Source: Tannerella sp. (GTDB lineage Bacteria > Bacteroidota > Bacteroidia > Bacteroidales > Tannerellaceae). From it: DNA of 7,025 nucleotides. The stretch lies in contig JAISYY010000053.1 in the NCBI GenBank assembly GCA_031269635.1, positions 1 through 7,025 on the forward strand, read 5' to 3'. A model generated the notes under the pieces. It was not told the origin of the DNA. It made no database searches and was given only the letters and a program-made list of their open reading frames with translations. Both the position numbers and the translations under genes were made by a program. This document shows, piece by piece, positions 1 through 6,883 of the stretch; position 1 is the first letter of the stretch, and each line of letters starts with the position of its first letter.

Positions 1-751
1 CGGACAGCGTTCTTTCGGTAAAGGCCTTGTTCAATCCACTCGAAACCTGCCTTATGACGGAAAACTGAAAGTTACGACGAATAAATATTATATCCCGAGC
101 GGCCGCTGTATCCAGCAGATGGATTATGCTCACAGGGGCGCGGATGGCAGTGTGGCGGCTATTCCGGACAGTCTTATTTCGGTTTTTTATACGGAAAACG
201 GCCGTCCGGTACGCGATGGCGGCGGTATACGTCCCGATTTCGAAGTGGAAGAGGGAAGGACGCCTACCATGCTGTACTATCTGTATGCCGACAGGGATTA
301 TATCCTGTTTGACTACATAACGAAATGGGTGAATAAACATAAGAAAATACTTCCGGCAGAAGAATTTCATTATCCGGATGGGGATTATGAATCGTTCAAG
401 AAGTATATGATAGAGAAAAATTTCGAATATGACCGCCAGAGCGAAAAAGCCCTCAAGGCATTGAAAGAAATCGCCTACTTTGAAGGTTTCATGGAAGACG
501 ATGCGACACTGTTTGCGTCGCTGGAAGCAAAGCTTAGGCCCGACCCGGAACGTGACCTGGAACGATACGGTAAGGAAATCAAACGTTTGATTTCTTCGGA
601 AATCGTCAAACGTTACTATTACCAGCGAGGAGAAGTACAGCAAAATCTGAAAGATGATGAGACTTTGCAGAAAGCGCTTGATGTGTTGAAGGATAATGAA
701 CTTTATGCCAAAACGCTTAATCCTTTGCCGGATATGGGGATGAACGATTAG
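1..751 (+). CDS. S41 family (C-terminal processing) peptidase, 5'-truncated
   Basis: Serine protease of the S41/Ctp family, which cleaves proteins near their C-termini, usually in the periplasm or at the envelope. The reading frame is open from base 2, so the true start lies outside the window; 249 residues and the stop are visible. The first residues read GQRSFGKGLVQ, the family's second catalytic block: the Lys encoded at 20-22 is the expected general base and the Gln at 32-34 the conserved partner. The catalytic Ser and any PDZ domain would lie upstream and cannot be seen. Next come a typical S41 stretch (KYYIPSGRCIQQMDY) and GGGIRPDFEVE, which ends the protease fold, and then a charged, probably helical tail of about 170 residues, as in longer Bacteroidota S41 proteins. 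An internal ATG at 119 is not the start, because homology continues upstream of it. Family assignment is firm; the substrate is unknown. Confidence 0.88.
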   Translation, partial: GQRSFGKGLVQSTRNLPYDGKLKVTTNKYYIPSGRCIQQMDYAHRGADGSVAAIPDSLISVFYTENGRPVRDGGGIRPDFEVEEGRTPTMLYYLYADRDYILFDYITKWVNKHKKILPAEEFHYPDGDYESFKKYMIEKNFEYDRQSEKALKALKEIAYFEGFMEDDATLFASLEAKLRPDPERDLERYGKEIKRLISSEIVKRYYYQRGEVQQNLKDDETLQKALDVLKDNELYAKTLNPLPDMGMND

Positions 752-807
752 ACTGTTTCACCCTGCGGGTTCGCTGGTGACGGCGGTGTGCGTTTCGTCA
801 TTGTAAG
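751..807. repeat. Dispersed-type repeat, copy A
   Basis: This 57-base unit begins at the last base of the S41 stop codon. It is a diverged direct copy of the unit at 849-904: by hand alignment 45 of 57 columns match, including shared blocks TGTTTCACCCT, TGACGGCGG and TTCGTCA. It ends in CGTCATTGTAAG, close to CGTCATTGCGAG, a core I recall from dispersed intergenic repeats in many bacterial genomes. No start codon or reading frame supports a gene here. It may also form the 3' end of the protease transcript, but I see no clear hairpin plus T-run terminator. Confidence 0.6.
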
Positions 808-845
808 TACATATATTTTTCAACCAAACAAACAGAAATGACGAC

Positions 846-926
846 CCGGATTGTTTCACCCTTCGGGATCGCAATGACGGCGGCGTATGCTTCGTCAGTG
901 TGAGGGTGCAGTCCGAAGCAATCCGG
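846..926. repeat. Imperfect inverted repeat in the spacer before carB
   Basis: The left arm (846-879) and the reverse complement of the right arm (893-926) agree at 23 of 34 positions, with a 13-base loop. The outer ends match best: CCGGATTG at 846-853 against CAATCCGG at 919-926. The inner TGACG/CGTCA ends also match, while the middle is poorly paired. The arms resemble the GGATTGCTTCG...CGCAATGACG palindromic repeats found between genes in many bacteria. In RNA it would be an internally bulged hairpin about 80 bases long, some 150 bases before the carB start. Function unknown. Confidence 0.5.
849..904. repeat. Dispersed-type repeat, copy B
   Basis: Second copy of the unit at 751-807, in the same orientation and 41 bases further on. 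This copy is closer to the canonical form: it reads GATTGTTTCACCCTTCGGG followed by TCGCAATGACG, the reverse complement of the CGTCATTGCGA core. It forms the left arm and loop of a larger inverted repeat (846-926). Confidence 0.6.
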
Positions 927-1079
927 AGGCAGCGTTATCGGTAGGAACAAAGCAACGCGGAATTGTCGATAATGGAGAAATTTCCTGACGATTCCTTACC
1001 GGTTATTACAAAACCACGGATAGCCACTAATTATTTGCAGCTAAAATCAATAGAAACAACAATAAAAACAACTTAATTT

Positions 1080-4000
1080 ATGTCTAAAGTAAATGTAAAA
1101 AAAGTCCTTGTATTAGGTTCGGGCGCTTTAAAGATCGGACAGGCAGGGGAATTTGATTATTCGGGATCGCAGGCATTGAAGGCCCTTCGCCAGGAAGGAA
1201 TCGCTTCTGTCCTGATCAACCCCAATATCGCAACCATACAAACGTCGGAAGGGATAGCCGATAAAGTTTATTTCCTGCCTATAACCCCTTATTTTGTGGA
1301 AGAGGTTATAAAAAAAGAACGGCCGGACGGTATTTTCCTCGCTTTCGGCGGGCAGACGGCATTGAACTGCGGAACGGATCTTTACCGGAACGGTGTATTT
1401 GAAAAATACGGTGTACAGGCGCTCGGCACTTCCGTTGAGGCCATAATGGATACGGAAGACCGGGAACGGTTTGTTAACCGGCTTACGGAAAAAGGTATAA
1501 AAACGCCGGTAAGCCGGGCTGTCGAAACAATGGCGGACGCCGTCAGCGCCGCAGAACGTATCGGGTTTCCTGTCATGATTCGCTCGGCATACGTGTTAGG
1601 CGGTATGGGCAGCGGTATATGCAAGGATGTGGACGAACTCAGAACACTGGCGGAAAGTGCATTCACGTATGCACCGCAGATACTTGTCGAAGAATCGCTT
1701 AAAGGCTGGAAGGAAATAGAATTTGAAGTTATACGCGATAAAAACGACCATTGTTTTACGGTCGTAAGCATGGAAAACGTTGATCCGCTCGGCGTTCACA
1801 CGGGTGAAAGTATCGTCGTGGCGCCTACCTGCTCGCTTAGTGACGATGAAGTCAAGATGTTGCAGGATCTGTCCGTAATCACCGTACGCCATCTGGGTAT
1901 CGTCGGGGAGTGTAATATTCAGTTTGCATACAATGCCGTAACGCGCGATTACCGGGTGATAGAAATAAATGCACGCCTGTCGCGTTCGTCGGCGCTGGCG
2001 TCCAAAGCCAGCGGTTATCCGCTGGCTTTTGTGGCGGCCAAACTTGCGCTGAACTATGGCCTTGACGAAATAGGAGAAATGGGAACGCCCAATTCGGCTT
2101 ATGTTGCGCCTCAGGTGGATTACATTATTGCAAAAATTCCGCGCTGGGACCTGGCCAAATTTGCCGGAGTAGACCGTAAGATCGGATCGAGCATGAAGTC
2201 GGTCGGCGAGATCATGTCGATAGGAAAAAGCTTTGAGGAGATCATGCAAAAAGGACTTCGTATGATAGGACAGGGTATGCACGGATTTGTCGGGAACAAC
2301 GACGTCGAATTTGAAGACCTTGATTACGAACTTTCCCATCCTACGGATTTAAGAATATTTGCGATCGCAAAAGCGCTGGAAAAAGGATATACGGTAGAAA
2401 AAATATATGACCTGACAAAGATTGATCCCTGGTTTATCGACGCATTGAAGAATATTGTCGACTTCACCAACGTGCTGGGAACGTACGGGAAAATAGAAGA
2501 TTTGCCCGGAGAACTGCTGCTGAAAGCCAAACGCCTCGGATTCTCGGATTTCCAGATAGCAAGGTACCTGGAAAATCCTGCCGGTAACATGGAAAAGGAA
2601 AACCTGCGGGTACGCGCTCACCGGAAAAAACTCGGCATACTGCCTGTCGTAAAACGCATCAATACGGTGGCTTCGGAATATCCCGACAGTACAAACTATC
2701 TGTATCTTACGTACGACGGTAAGGAACATGACATCACATTGAACAGGAATGAAAAATCGGTTATTATCCTCGGTTCGGGCGCTTACCGTATCGGTTCGTC
2801 GGTAGAATTTGACTGGTGTTCGGTGAATGCGACTCAGGTGGCCCGGAATCTCGGTTACAAATCAATTATGATTAATTATAATCCGGAGACGGTATCAACG
2901 GATTATGACATGTGCGACAAACTGTACTTTGATGAATTATCGTTCGAACGGGTGCTGGATGTCATTGACATTGAGCAACCGGAAGGAGTAATCGTATCGG
3001 TGGGAGGACAAATCCCGAATAACCTGGCCATGAAACTGTATCGTCAGGATGTTCCGGTTCTGGGGACATCGCCCGTTTCAATCGACCGTGCCGAGAACCG
3101 TCACAAGTTTTCGGCGATGCTTGACCGGTTGGGAGTTGACCAGCCGGGATGGGCTGAGCTTTCGAGCATGGAGGAAATAGATGCATTTATCGAAGAAGTC
3201 GGTTTTCCGCTGCTGGTACGTCCGTCGTATGTGCTTTCGGGGGCGGCGATGAATGTCTGCCACAACAAGGAGCAGATGATCGCTTTCCTTGCGCTTGCGG
3301 CGAAAGTGTCGAAAGAGCATCCGGTTGTCGTGTCGGAGTTCCTGACGGAGGCCAAAGAGGTGGAATTTGATGCGGTCGCGAAGGACGGCGAAGTGGTGGA
3401 ATATGCAATCTCCGAACATGTGGAGTTTGCCGGCGTACATTCGGGTGATGCGACGTTGGTGTTCCCTCCCCAGCGGCTTTACCTGGAATCGGTGAACAGA
3501 ATCAAGAAAATAAGCCGTATGATTGCGAAGGAGCTTAATATATCCGGGCCTTTCAACATACAGTATCTTGCGAAAGATAATGAGATAAAGGTGATTGAAT
3601 GTAACCTCCGCGCTTCACGAAGTTTCCCGTTTGTTTCAAAAGTATTAAAACATAATATGATAGAGATGGCTACACGTATCATGCTGAACGCGCCTTATAC
3701 GAAACCGGATAAGAGCGCTTTTGACATTGACCGGGTGGGAGTGAAAGCCGCTCAGTTCTCTTTTGCGAGGTTGCATAATTCCGACCCCGTACTGGGCGTT
3801 GACATGGCTTCGACCGGCGAAGTGGGATGTATCGGGGACAGCTTTCAGGAGGCGTTGCTGTCGGCCATGATATCTGTCGGCAATCATGTCCCGGAGAAAA
3901 ATATCCTGGTATCATCCGGCGCGCTTAAAAATAAAGTGGAGCTTCTTGACCCGTGTAAGGAGCTTGCCGCTAAAGATTACGTTATCTATGCTACTGCCGG

Positions 4001-4304
4001 GACGGCAAAGTTTTTGAATGAGAACGGCGTGAAAGCGATCCCTGTAAACTGGCCCGACGAAGAAGGCGGAAAGCCGGATATTATGGAAATGTTTTCAAAT
4101 CATCAGTTCGATTTGGTCATCAACGTCCCGAAAGACCAGACCAAACGCGAACTTACGAACGGATACCGCATACGTCGCGCCGCAATAGACCACAATATCC
4201 CCCTTATCACCAATATTCGTCTTGCAAGCGCCTTTATAAGCGCCTTCTGCCGGATGAAAACGGAGGATATTCAAATCAAGTCATGGCAGGACTATTCGTT
4301 TTAA
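1080..4304 (+). CDS. carB: Carbamoyl-phosphate synthase large subunit (CAD/CPS1-like type)
   Basis: Cytoplasmic synthetase that makes carbamoyl phosphate from bicarbonate, two ATP and ammonia channelled from the CarA glutaminase, feeding pyrimidine and arginine synthesis. The 1074 residues match the usual length (E. coli about 1073). In order: first pre-ATP-grasp and ATP-grasp unit with YVLGGMGSG (171-179), EESLKGWKE (204-212), GECNIQF (276-282) and EINARLSRSS (295-304); oligomerisation region about 400-550; second unit starting at SVIILGSGAYRIGSSVEFDWC (560-580), with SYVLSGAAMNV (716-726) and ECNLRASRSF (840-849); MGS-like allosteric domain from about residue 935. The ATP-binding and metal-binding residues I can align (Q281, E295, N297) are intact, so it should be active. 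Many blocks, such as RIGSSVEFDW, KIPRWDL, HSGDATL and SRSFPFVSK, match animal CAD/CPS1 better than E. coli CarB. The start is supported by the N-terminal motif and A/T-rich leader. No carA is adjacent in the window. Confidence 0.97.
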   Translation: MSKVNVKKVLVLGSGALKIGQAGEFDYSGSQALKALRQEGIASVLINPNIATIQTSEGIADKVYFLPITPYFVEEVIKKERPDGIFLAFGGQTALNCGTDLYRNGVFEKYGVQALGTSVEAIMDTEDRERFVNRLTEKGIKTPVSRAVETMADAVSAAERIGFPVMIRSAYVLGGMGSGICKDVDELRTLAESAFTYAPQILVEESLKGWKEIEFEVIRDKNDHCFTVVSMENVDPLGVHTGESIVVAPTCSLSDDEVKMLQDLSVITVRHLGIVGECNIQFAYNAVTRDYRVIEINARLSRSSALASKASGYPLAFVAAKLALNYGLDEIGEMGTPNSAYVAPQVDYIIAKIPRWDLAKFAGVDRKIGSSMKSVGEIMSIGKSFEEIMQKGLRMIGQGMHGFVGNNDVEFEDLDYELSHPTDLRIFAIAKALEKGYTVEKIYDLTKIDPWFIDALKNIVDFTNVLGTYGKIEDLPGELLLKAKRLGFSDFQIARYLENPAGNMEKENLRVRAHRKKLGILPVVKRINTVASEYPDSTNYLYLTYDGKEHDITLNRNEKSVIILGSGAYRIGSSVEFDWCSVNATQVARNLGYKSIMINYNPETVSTDYDMCDKLYFDELSFERVLDVIDIEQPEGVIVSVGGQIPNNLAMKLYRQDVPVLGTSPVSIDRAENRHKFSAMLDRLGVDQPGWAELSSMEEIDAFIEEVGFPLLVRPSYVLSGAAMNVCHNKEQMIAFLALAAKVSKEHPVVVSEFLTEAKEVEFDAVAKDGEVVEYAISEHVEFAGVHSGDATLVFPPQRLYLESVNRIKKISRMIAKELNISGPFNIQYLAKDNEIKVIECNLRASRSFPFVSKVLKHNMIEMATRIMLNAPYTKPDKSAFDIDRVGVKAAQFSFARLHNSDPVLGVDMASTGEVGCIGDSFQEALLSAMISVGNHVPEKNILVSSGALKNKVELLDPCKELAAKDYVIYATAGTAKFLNENGVKAIPVNWPDEEGGKPDIMEMFSNHQFDLVINVPKDQTKRELTNGYRIRRAAIDHNIPLITNIRLASAFISAFCRMKTEDIQIKSWQDYSF
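4301..4304. other. Shared TTAA: overlapping stop codons of carB and the transporter
   Basis: The palindrome TTAA supplies both stop codons: TAA on the plus strand (4302-4304) ends carB, and the complement of 4301-4303 ends the minus-strand transporter gene. The two converging coding regions therefore overlap by four bases and leave no intergenic room for a terminator. Any termination signal for either transcript must lie inside the other gene. Confidence 0.93.
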
Positions 4305-6112
4305 ATCTTTTCCTTAACGACCGACTGTACGACATTGATCACGTAGTCGCCTAATTTTTCACATTCGGAGACGATATCCATATAATAGATGCCAACGGAG
4401 TATGCATACTTTTTGGCATCTATGTTTTCTATATTGTCGTTTTTCAGCTGGTTGCGGTAATTGTTTATTTCGTTTTCGATGTTGACGGAGATGTCCATAT
4501 CTTCGTTTGTTACTTCCGGTTCCGGTTTTTCGAGAAGTTTGTTCATGCGGACGATCGCCTTGTTGTCGAGCGAGAACATCCGGTCAACGTTGTGGTTCAG
4601 GCTGTCGATAAAAACCGATTTACCGTCGTTACGCCGTTTGATGGCTTTCGCCAGGTTGTAACATGAATCGGCGATACTTTCTATCTCGGAGATAATGCGC
4701 AGCATCATGCGGACGTTTTCTTTCCCCAGTGAACTCAAACGCCCCTCCAGTGCTTTTGTCAGGTAGTTCCCGATTTCTATCTCCATACGGTCGCTTATCT
4801 GTTCGTATTTCTCTATGCGGGCATATAGTTTAAGGAATTTGTCGATGTCTTTTTCATAATAAAGCTCCCTTACCATGCCGAACATGCGATGTACACGCGT
4901 CCCGTACAGCGCGATTTCCTTTTGTGCCTGCAACAGCGAAAGTTCCGACGTGGAAAGGATTGCCGCCGGGATGAACTTCAACTGGAACCCGTCTTCCTGA
5001 CTGTTCTTTTTAGACTTGATGAGGCAGGAACATATTTTCACATAAACATTTACGAACCAAATCATGAGACAGATGTTGGCAATGTTGAACATCGAATGGA
5101 ACAGCGACAGGCCGAACGACACGGAAACCTGCAACGAAAGGACTTTATCCTGTAATGCGGCGAGTTCCGGATCGGCCGATTTTCTCCCGGAAGTGATCTG
5201 TTCTACAACTTCGGGACTGAGGCCGTTCAGGAAAGAGGTCAGTTCTGCCGGATTCCCCGGGCCAAAGCCGGTCACAATCCATGAAATCATGTTTACGAAA
5301 GGATAAAACAGCAGAAGTATCCAGCATACGCCGAAAACGTTAAATATAAAATGGGCGAGCGCGGCCCGCCGCGCCTGGATATTGGCCTTGATCGCGGCAA
5401 TATTTGCGGTGATCGTCGTCCCGATGTTTTCACCGAGAATCATAGCCGCCGCGATCTCGAACGGAATCCAACCTTTTGTACACATGATAAGCGTAATGGC
5501 GACGGTTGCGCTCGACGACTGTACGATAACCGTAAGCAACCCGCCGATTATCAGGAACAGGATGACGGAAGCATACCCCATAGAGGTATAGTTCCGCACG
5601 AAAGACAATTCTTCGGGATTATTCTGGAGATCGGGAACCGAATCTTTCAGGAACGCCAGCCCAAGGAAAAGAAGAGCGAAGCCCATCAGAAGTTCTCCCC
5701 ACGACTTGCGGTTATTGTTATTTGAAAAAATAAGCGGGATACAGATACCGATGACAGGCAAAGCCAGCACGCTTATATCAACCTTGAACCCGAAAATGGA
5801 AATTATCCATGCCGTAACCGTCGTACCCACGTTCGCCCCCATGATCAGGCTGATAGCCTGCGCCAGGTTGAGCAAACCCGCATTTACAAAACTGACGACC
5901 ATAACGGTCGTTGCACTTGACGACTGTATGACAGCCGTGATAAGCATACCGGTGAAGACACCCGCAACCCGGTTCGACGTCATGACGGAAAGGAAACGCC
6001 TTAACTTATCCCCGGCAACCTTCTGAAGCCCCTCGCTCATGATTTTCATCCCGTAAAGGAACATGCCGAGCGCACCGGCTAACGTAAGAAAATCTAACAA
6101 AGAATAATCCAT
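4301..6112 (-). CDS. Na+/phosphate cotransporter family protein with C-terminal PhoU-like domain
   Basis: Inner-membrane protein of the NaPi-II (Na_Pi_cotrans) family, expected to move phosphate or a similar anion with Na+; substrate not proven by sequence. The 603 residues carry the family's inverted-repeat signature twice: QSSSATT at 63-69 then GANVGTT at 92-98, and QSSSATV at 198-204 then GENIGTT at 227-233. HFIFN (254-258) and HSMFN (339-343) are a second repeated motif. About eight to nine hydrophobic segments fill residues 1-365. A basic stretch (366-370) leads to a soluble helical domain, about 390-600, like PhoU, with E-x3-D metal-site motifs at E437/D441, E478/D482 and E585/D589. PhoU-like tails on such transporters are common in bacteria and presumably regulate transport from the cytoplasm. 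The ATG at 6110-6112 follows an A/T-rich leader. It is convergent with carB and downstream of, but apparently separately promoted from, the Uma2 gene. Confidence 0.93.
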   Translation of the reverse strand: MDYSLLDFLTLAGALGMFLYGMKIMSEGLQKVAGDKLRRFLSVMTSNRVAGVFTGMLITAVIQSSSATTVMVVSFVNAGLLNLAQAISLIMGANVGTTVTAWIISIFGFKVDISVLALPVIGICIPLIFSNNNNRKSWGELLMGFALLFLGLAFLKDSVPDLQNNPEELSFVRNYTSMGYASVILFLIIGGLLTVIVQSSSATVAITLIMCTKGWIPFEIAAAMILGENIGTTITANIAAIKANIQARRAALAHFIFNVFGVCWILLLFYPFVNMISWIVTGFGPGNPAELTSFLNGLSPEVVEQITSGRKSADPELAALQDKVLSLQVSVSFGLSLFHSMFNIANICLMIWFVNVYVKICSCLIKSKKNSQEDGFQLKFIPAAILSTSELSLLQAQKEIALYGTRVHRMFGMVRELYYEKDIDKFLKLYARIEKYEQISDRMEIEIGNYLTKALEGRLSSLGKENVRMMLRIISEIESIADSCYNLAKAIKRRNDGKSVFIDSLNHNVDRMFSLDNKAIVRMNKLLEKPEPEVTNEDMDISVNIENEINNYRNQLKNDNIENIDAKKYAYSVGIYYMDIVSECEKLGDYVINVVQSVVKEKI

Positions 6113-6146
6113 AAATGTTCATTTAATTTTTCCGGTATAAGTTGGC

Positions 6147-6186
6147 CTGAAATTTTCAATTACGTACAAACGGATAAAAATTTCAG
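6147..6186 (-). repeat. Perfect 10-bp inverted repeat in the transporter leader
   Basis: CTGAAATTTT at 6147-6156 is exactly mirrored by AAAATTTCAG at 6177-6186, with a 20-base loop that contains the palindrome TACGTA (6161-6166). It lies between the candidate -7 box (6216-6223) and the start codon (6112), so it would be transcribed into the 5' leader as an A/U-rich hairpin; on DNA it could equally be an operator for a dimeric regulator. I do not recognise it as a known riboswitch or binding site. Confidence 0.5.
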
Positions 6187-6215
6187 ATTCACACCGTTTA
6201 GACTTTTGACGTGCA

Positions 6216-6223
6216 CAAAGATA
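6216..6223 (-). promoter_or_regulatory. Candidate -7 box for the transporter gene
   Basis: Read on the minus strand this is TATCTTTG, a full match to the Bacteroidota primary sigma factor -7 consensus TAnnTTTG. It lies about 104 bases before the transporter ATG and 27 bases beyond the end of the Uma2 gene. No good -33 TTTG element is found at the usual 19-21 base distance upstream, so the call rests on the -7 box and its position. If real, the transporter is transcribed independently of the Uma2 gene. Confidence 0.42.
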
Positions 6224-6249
6224 CGATATTTTATCGGTAACCGTCTCCC

Positions 6250-6837
6250 TTAAAATCGAAACAATTCTGCCGTTTCGATTTCCAGTTCCGGCAAAGTTTG
6301 CACAGGAATGTGTGCGTTGTCGGTATAGACCACGCCTTCGGCATAAGTTCCATTATCCTGCAGGAGAAATACCGTAACGTCCCGGCCACGCACGTCAATC
6401 ACCCAATATTCTTTTACGCCGGAGGCTTCATAGAGTCTGTACTTGTCGTTCAGGCCGTACTTGCGCGTGGACGGCGACAGTAGTTCCACAATCATATCGG
6501 GCGCCCCCAAACAACCGCGCTCGTCAAGTTTGGAGGGGTCGCAAACCACACAGATGTCAGGCTGCACCACGGAATAAATCTTGTTGTCTTCTGTTTCGCC
6601 GTTCTTCGGCAGGCGCACGTCGAAAGGTGAATTAAACACTTCACACGGCCCTCCGCACTTATTAATGTAATTATAGAAGGTATTATAAATTCTTCCCTCC
6701 ACTCGCGAATGTGACAAGGCGGGCGCCGGCGACATCGTTCTGATAAATCCGTCAATTAGTTCCCGCCGCTTGTCGTCCAGCCATGTGAGGTAATCTGCAT
6801 ACGTGTAACGCCGGGTCATGTCCAAAATTAGTTCCAT
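6250..6837 (-). CDS. Uma2 family (DUF820) protein, PD-(D/E)XK nuclease superfamily
   Basis: Small soluble protein, 195 residues, typical of the Uma2/DUF820 family, which has a restriction-endonuclease-like fold; its cellular role is not established. Visible family features: an N-terminal Y-T-x-x-x-Y segment with E26-L-I-D-G-F and MSP at 35-37, then H43; the core QPDICVV (92-98) with candidate metal ligand D94; and PDMIVELLSPST (113-124) with E118, followed by D131-K-Y and GVKEYWVID (140-148). The canonical lysine of the E-x-K pair is replaced by Leu (L120); in this family the lysine role is thought to be taken by a residue elsewhere, perhaps K132. The protein looks complete. The ATG at 6835-6837 is preceded by an A/T-rich leader; M7 is a possible but less likely start. 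Family assignment is strong; nuclease activity is inferred only. Confidence 0.88.
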   Translation of the reverse strand: MELILDMTRRYTYADYLTWLDDKRRELIDGFIRTMSPAPALSHSRVEGRIYNTFYNYINKCGGPCEVFNSPFDVRLPKNGETEDNKIYSVVQPDICVVCDPSKLDERGCLGAPDMIVELLSPSTRKYGLNDKYRLYEASGVKEYWVIDVRGRDVTVFLLQDNGTYAEGVVYTDNAHIPVQTLPELEIETAELFRF

Positions 6838-6883
6838 ACCATTTAATTTTTAAAATTTTTAATCTTGTTGCGGGCGTCTCAAA

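Larger units (their letters stand above)
752..1079. other. Non-coding spacer between the S41 gene and carB
   Basis: This 328-base gap contains the two repeat copies and the inverted repeat in its first 175 bases. The rest (about 927-1079) becomes steadily richer in A and T towards carB and ends in AACAACTTAATTT directly before the ATG, a leader style usual in Bacteroidota, where Shine-Dalgarno sequences are rare. I see no reading frame worth calling on either strand, no tRNA, and no recognisable riboswitch. The carB promoter probably lies here, but the only candidate (ATTATTTGC at 1030-1038) fits the TAnnTTTG consensus poorly. Confidence 0.6.

Noticed and set aside
126..320. Second plus-strand frame inside the S41 gene
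   Set aside because: It is a +1 shadow of the protease reading frame, which has clear S41 motifs across the same bases.
1030..1038. ATTATTTGC as a -7 promoter box for carB
   Set aside because: It keeps TTTG but not the leading TA of TAnnTTTG, and no TTTG -33 element lies at a suitable distance upstream, so it is not called as a feature.
1382..3915. Several long minus-strand open frames opposite carB
   Set aside because: They overlap the strongly conserved carB coding sequence, show no recognisable domain and have low-complexity or unnatural composition; they are shadows of the real gene.
4889..6026. Plus-strand open frames opposite the Na/Pi transporter gene
   Set aside because: The minus-strand frame is a complete, motif-rich membrane protein; the opposite-strand frames have no family features.
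6224..6243. CGATA-TTT-TATCG and CGGTAACCG as a terminator after the Uma2 gene
   Set aside because: The stems are only 4-5 bp, A/T-rich or nearly loopless, and no T-run follows on the minus strand.
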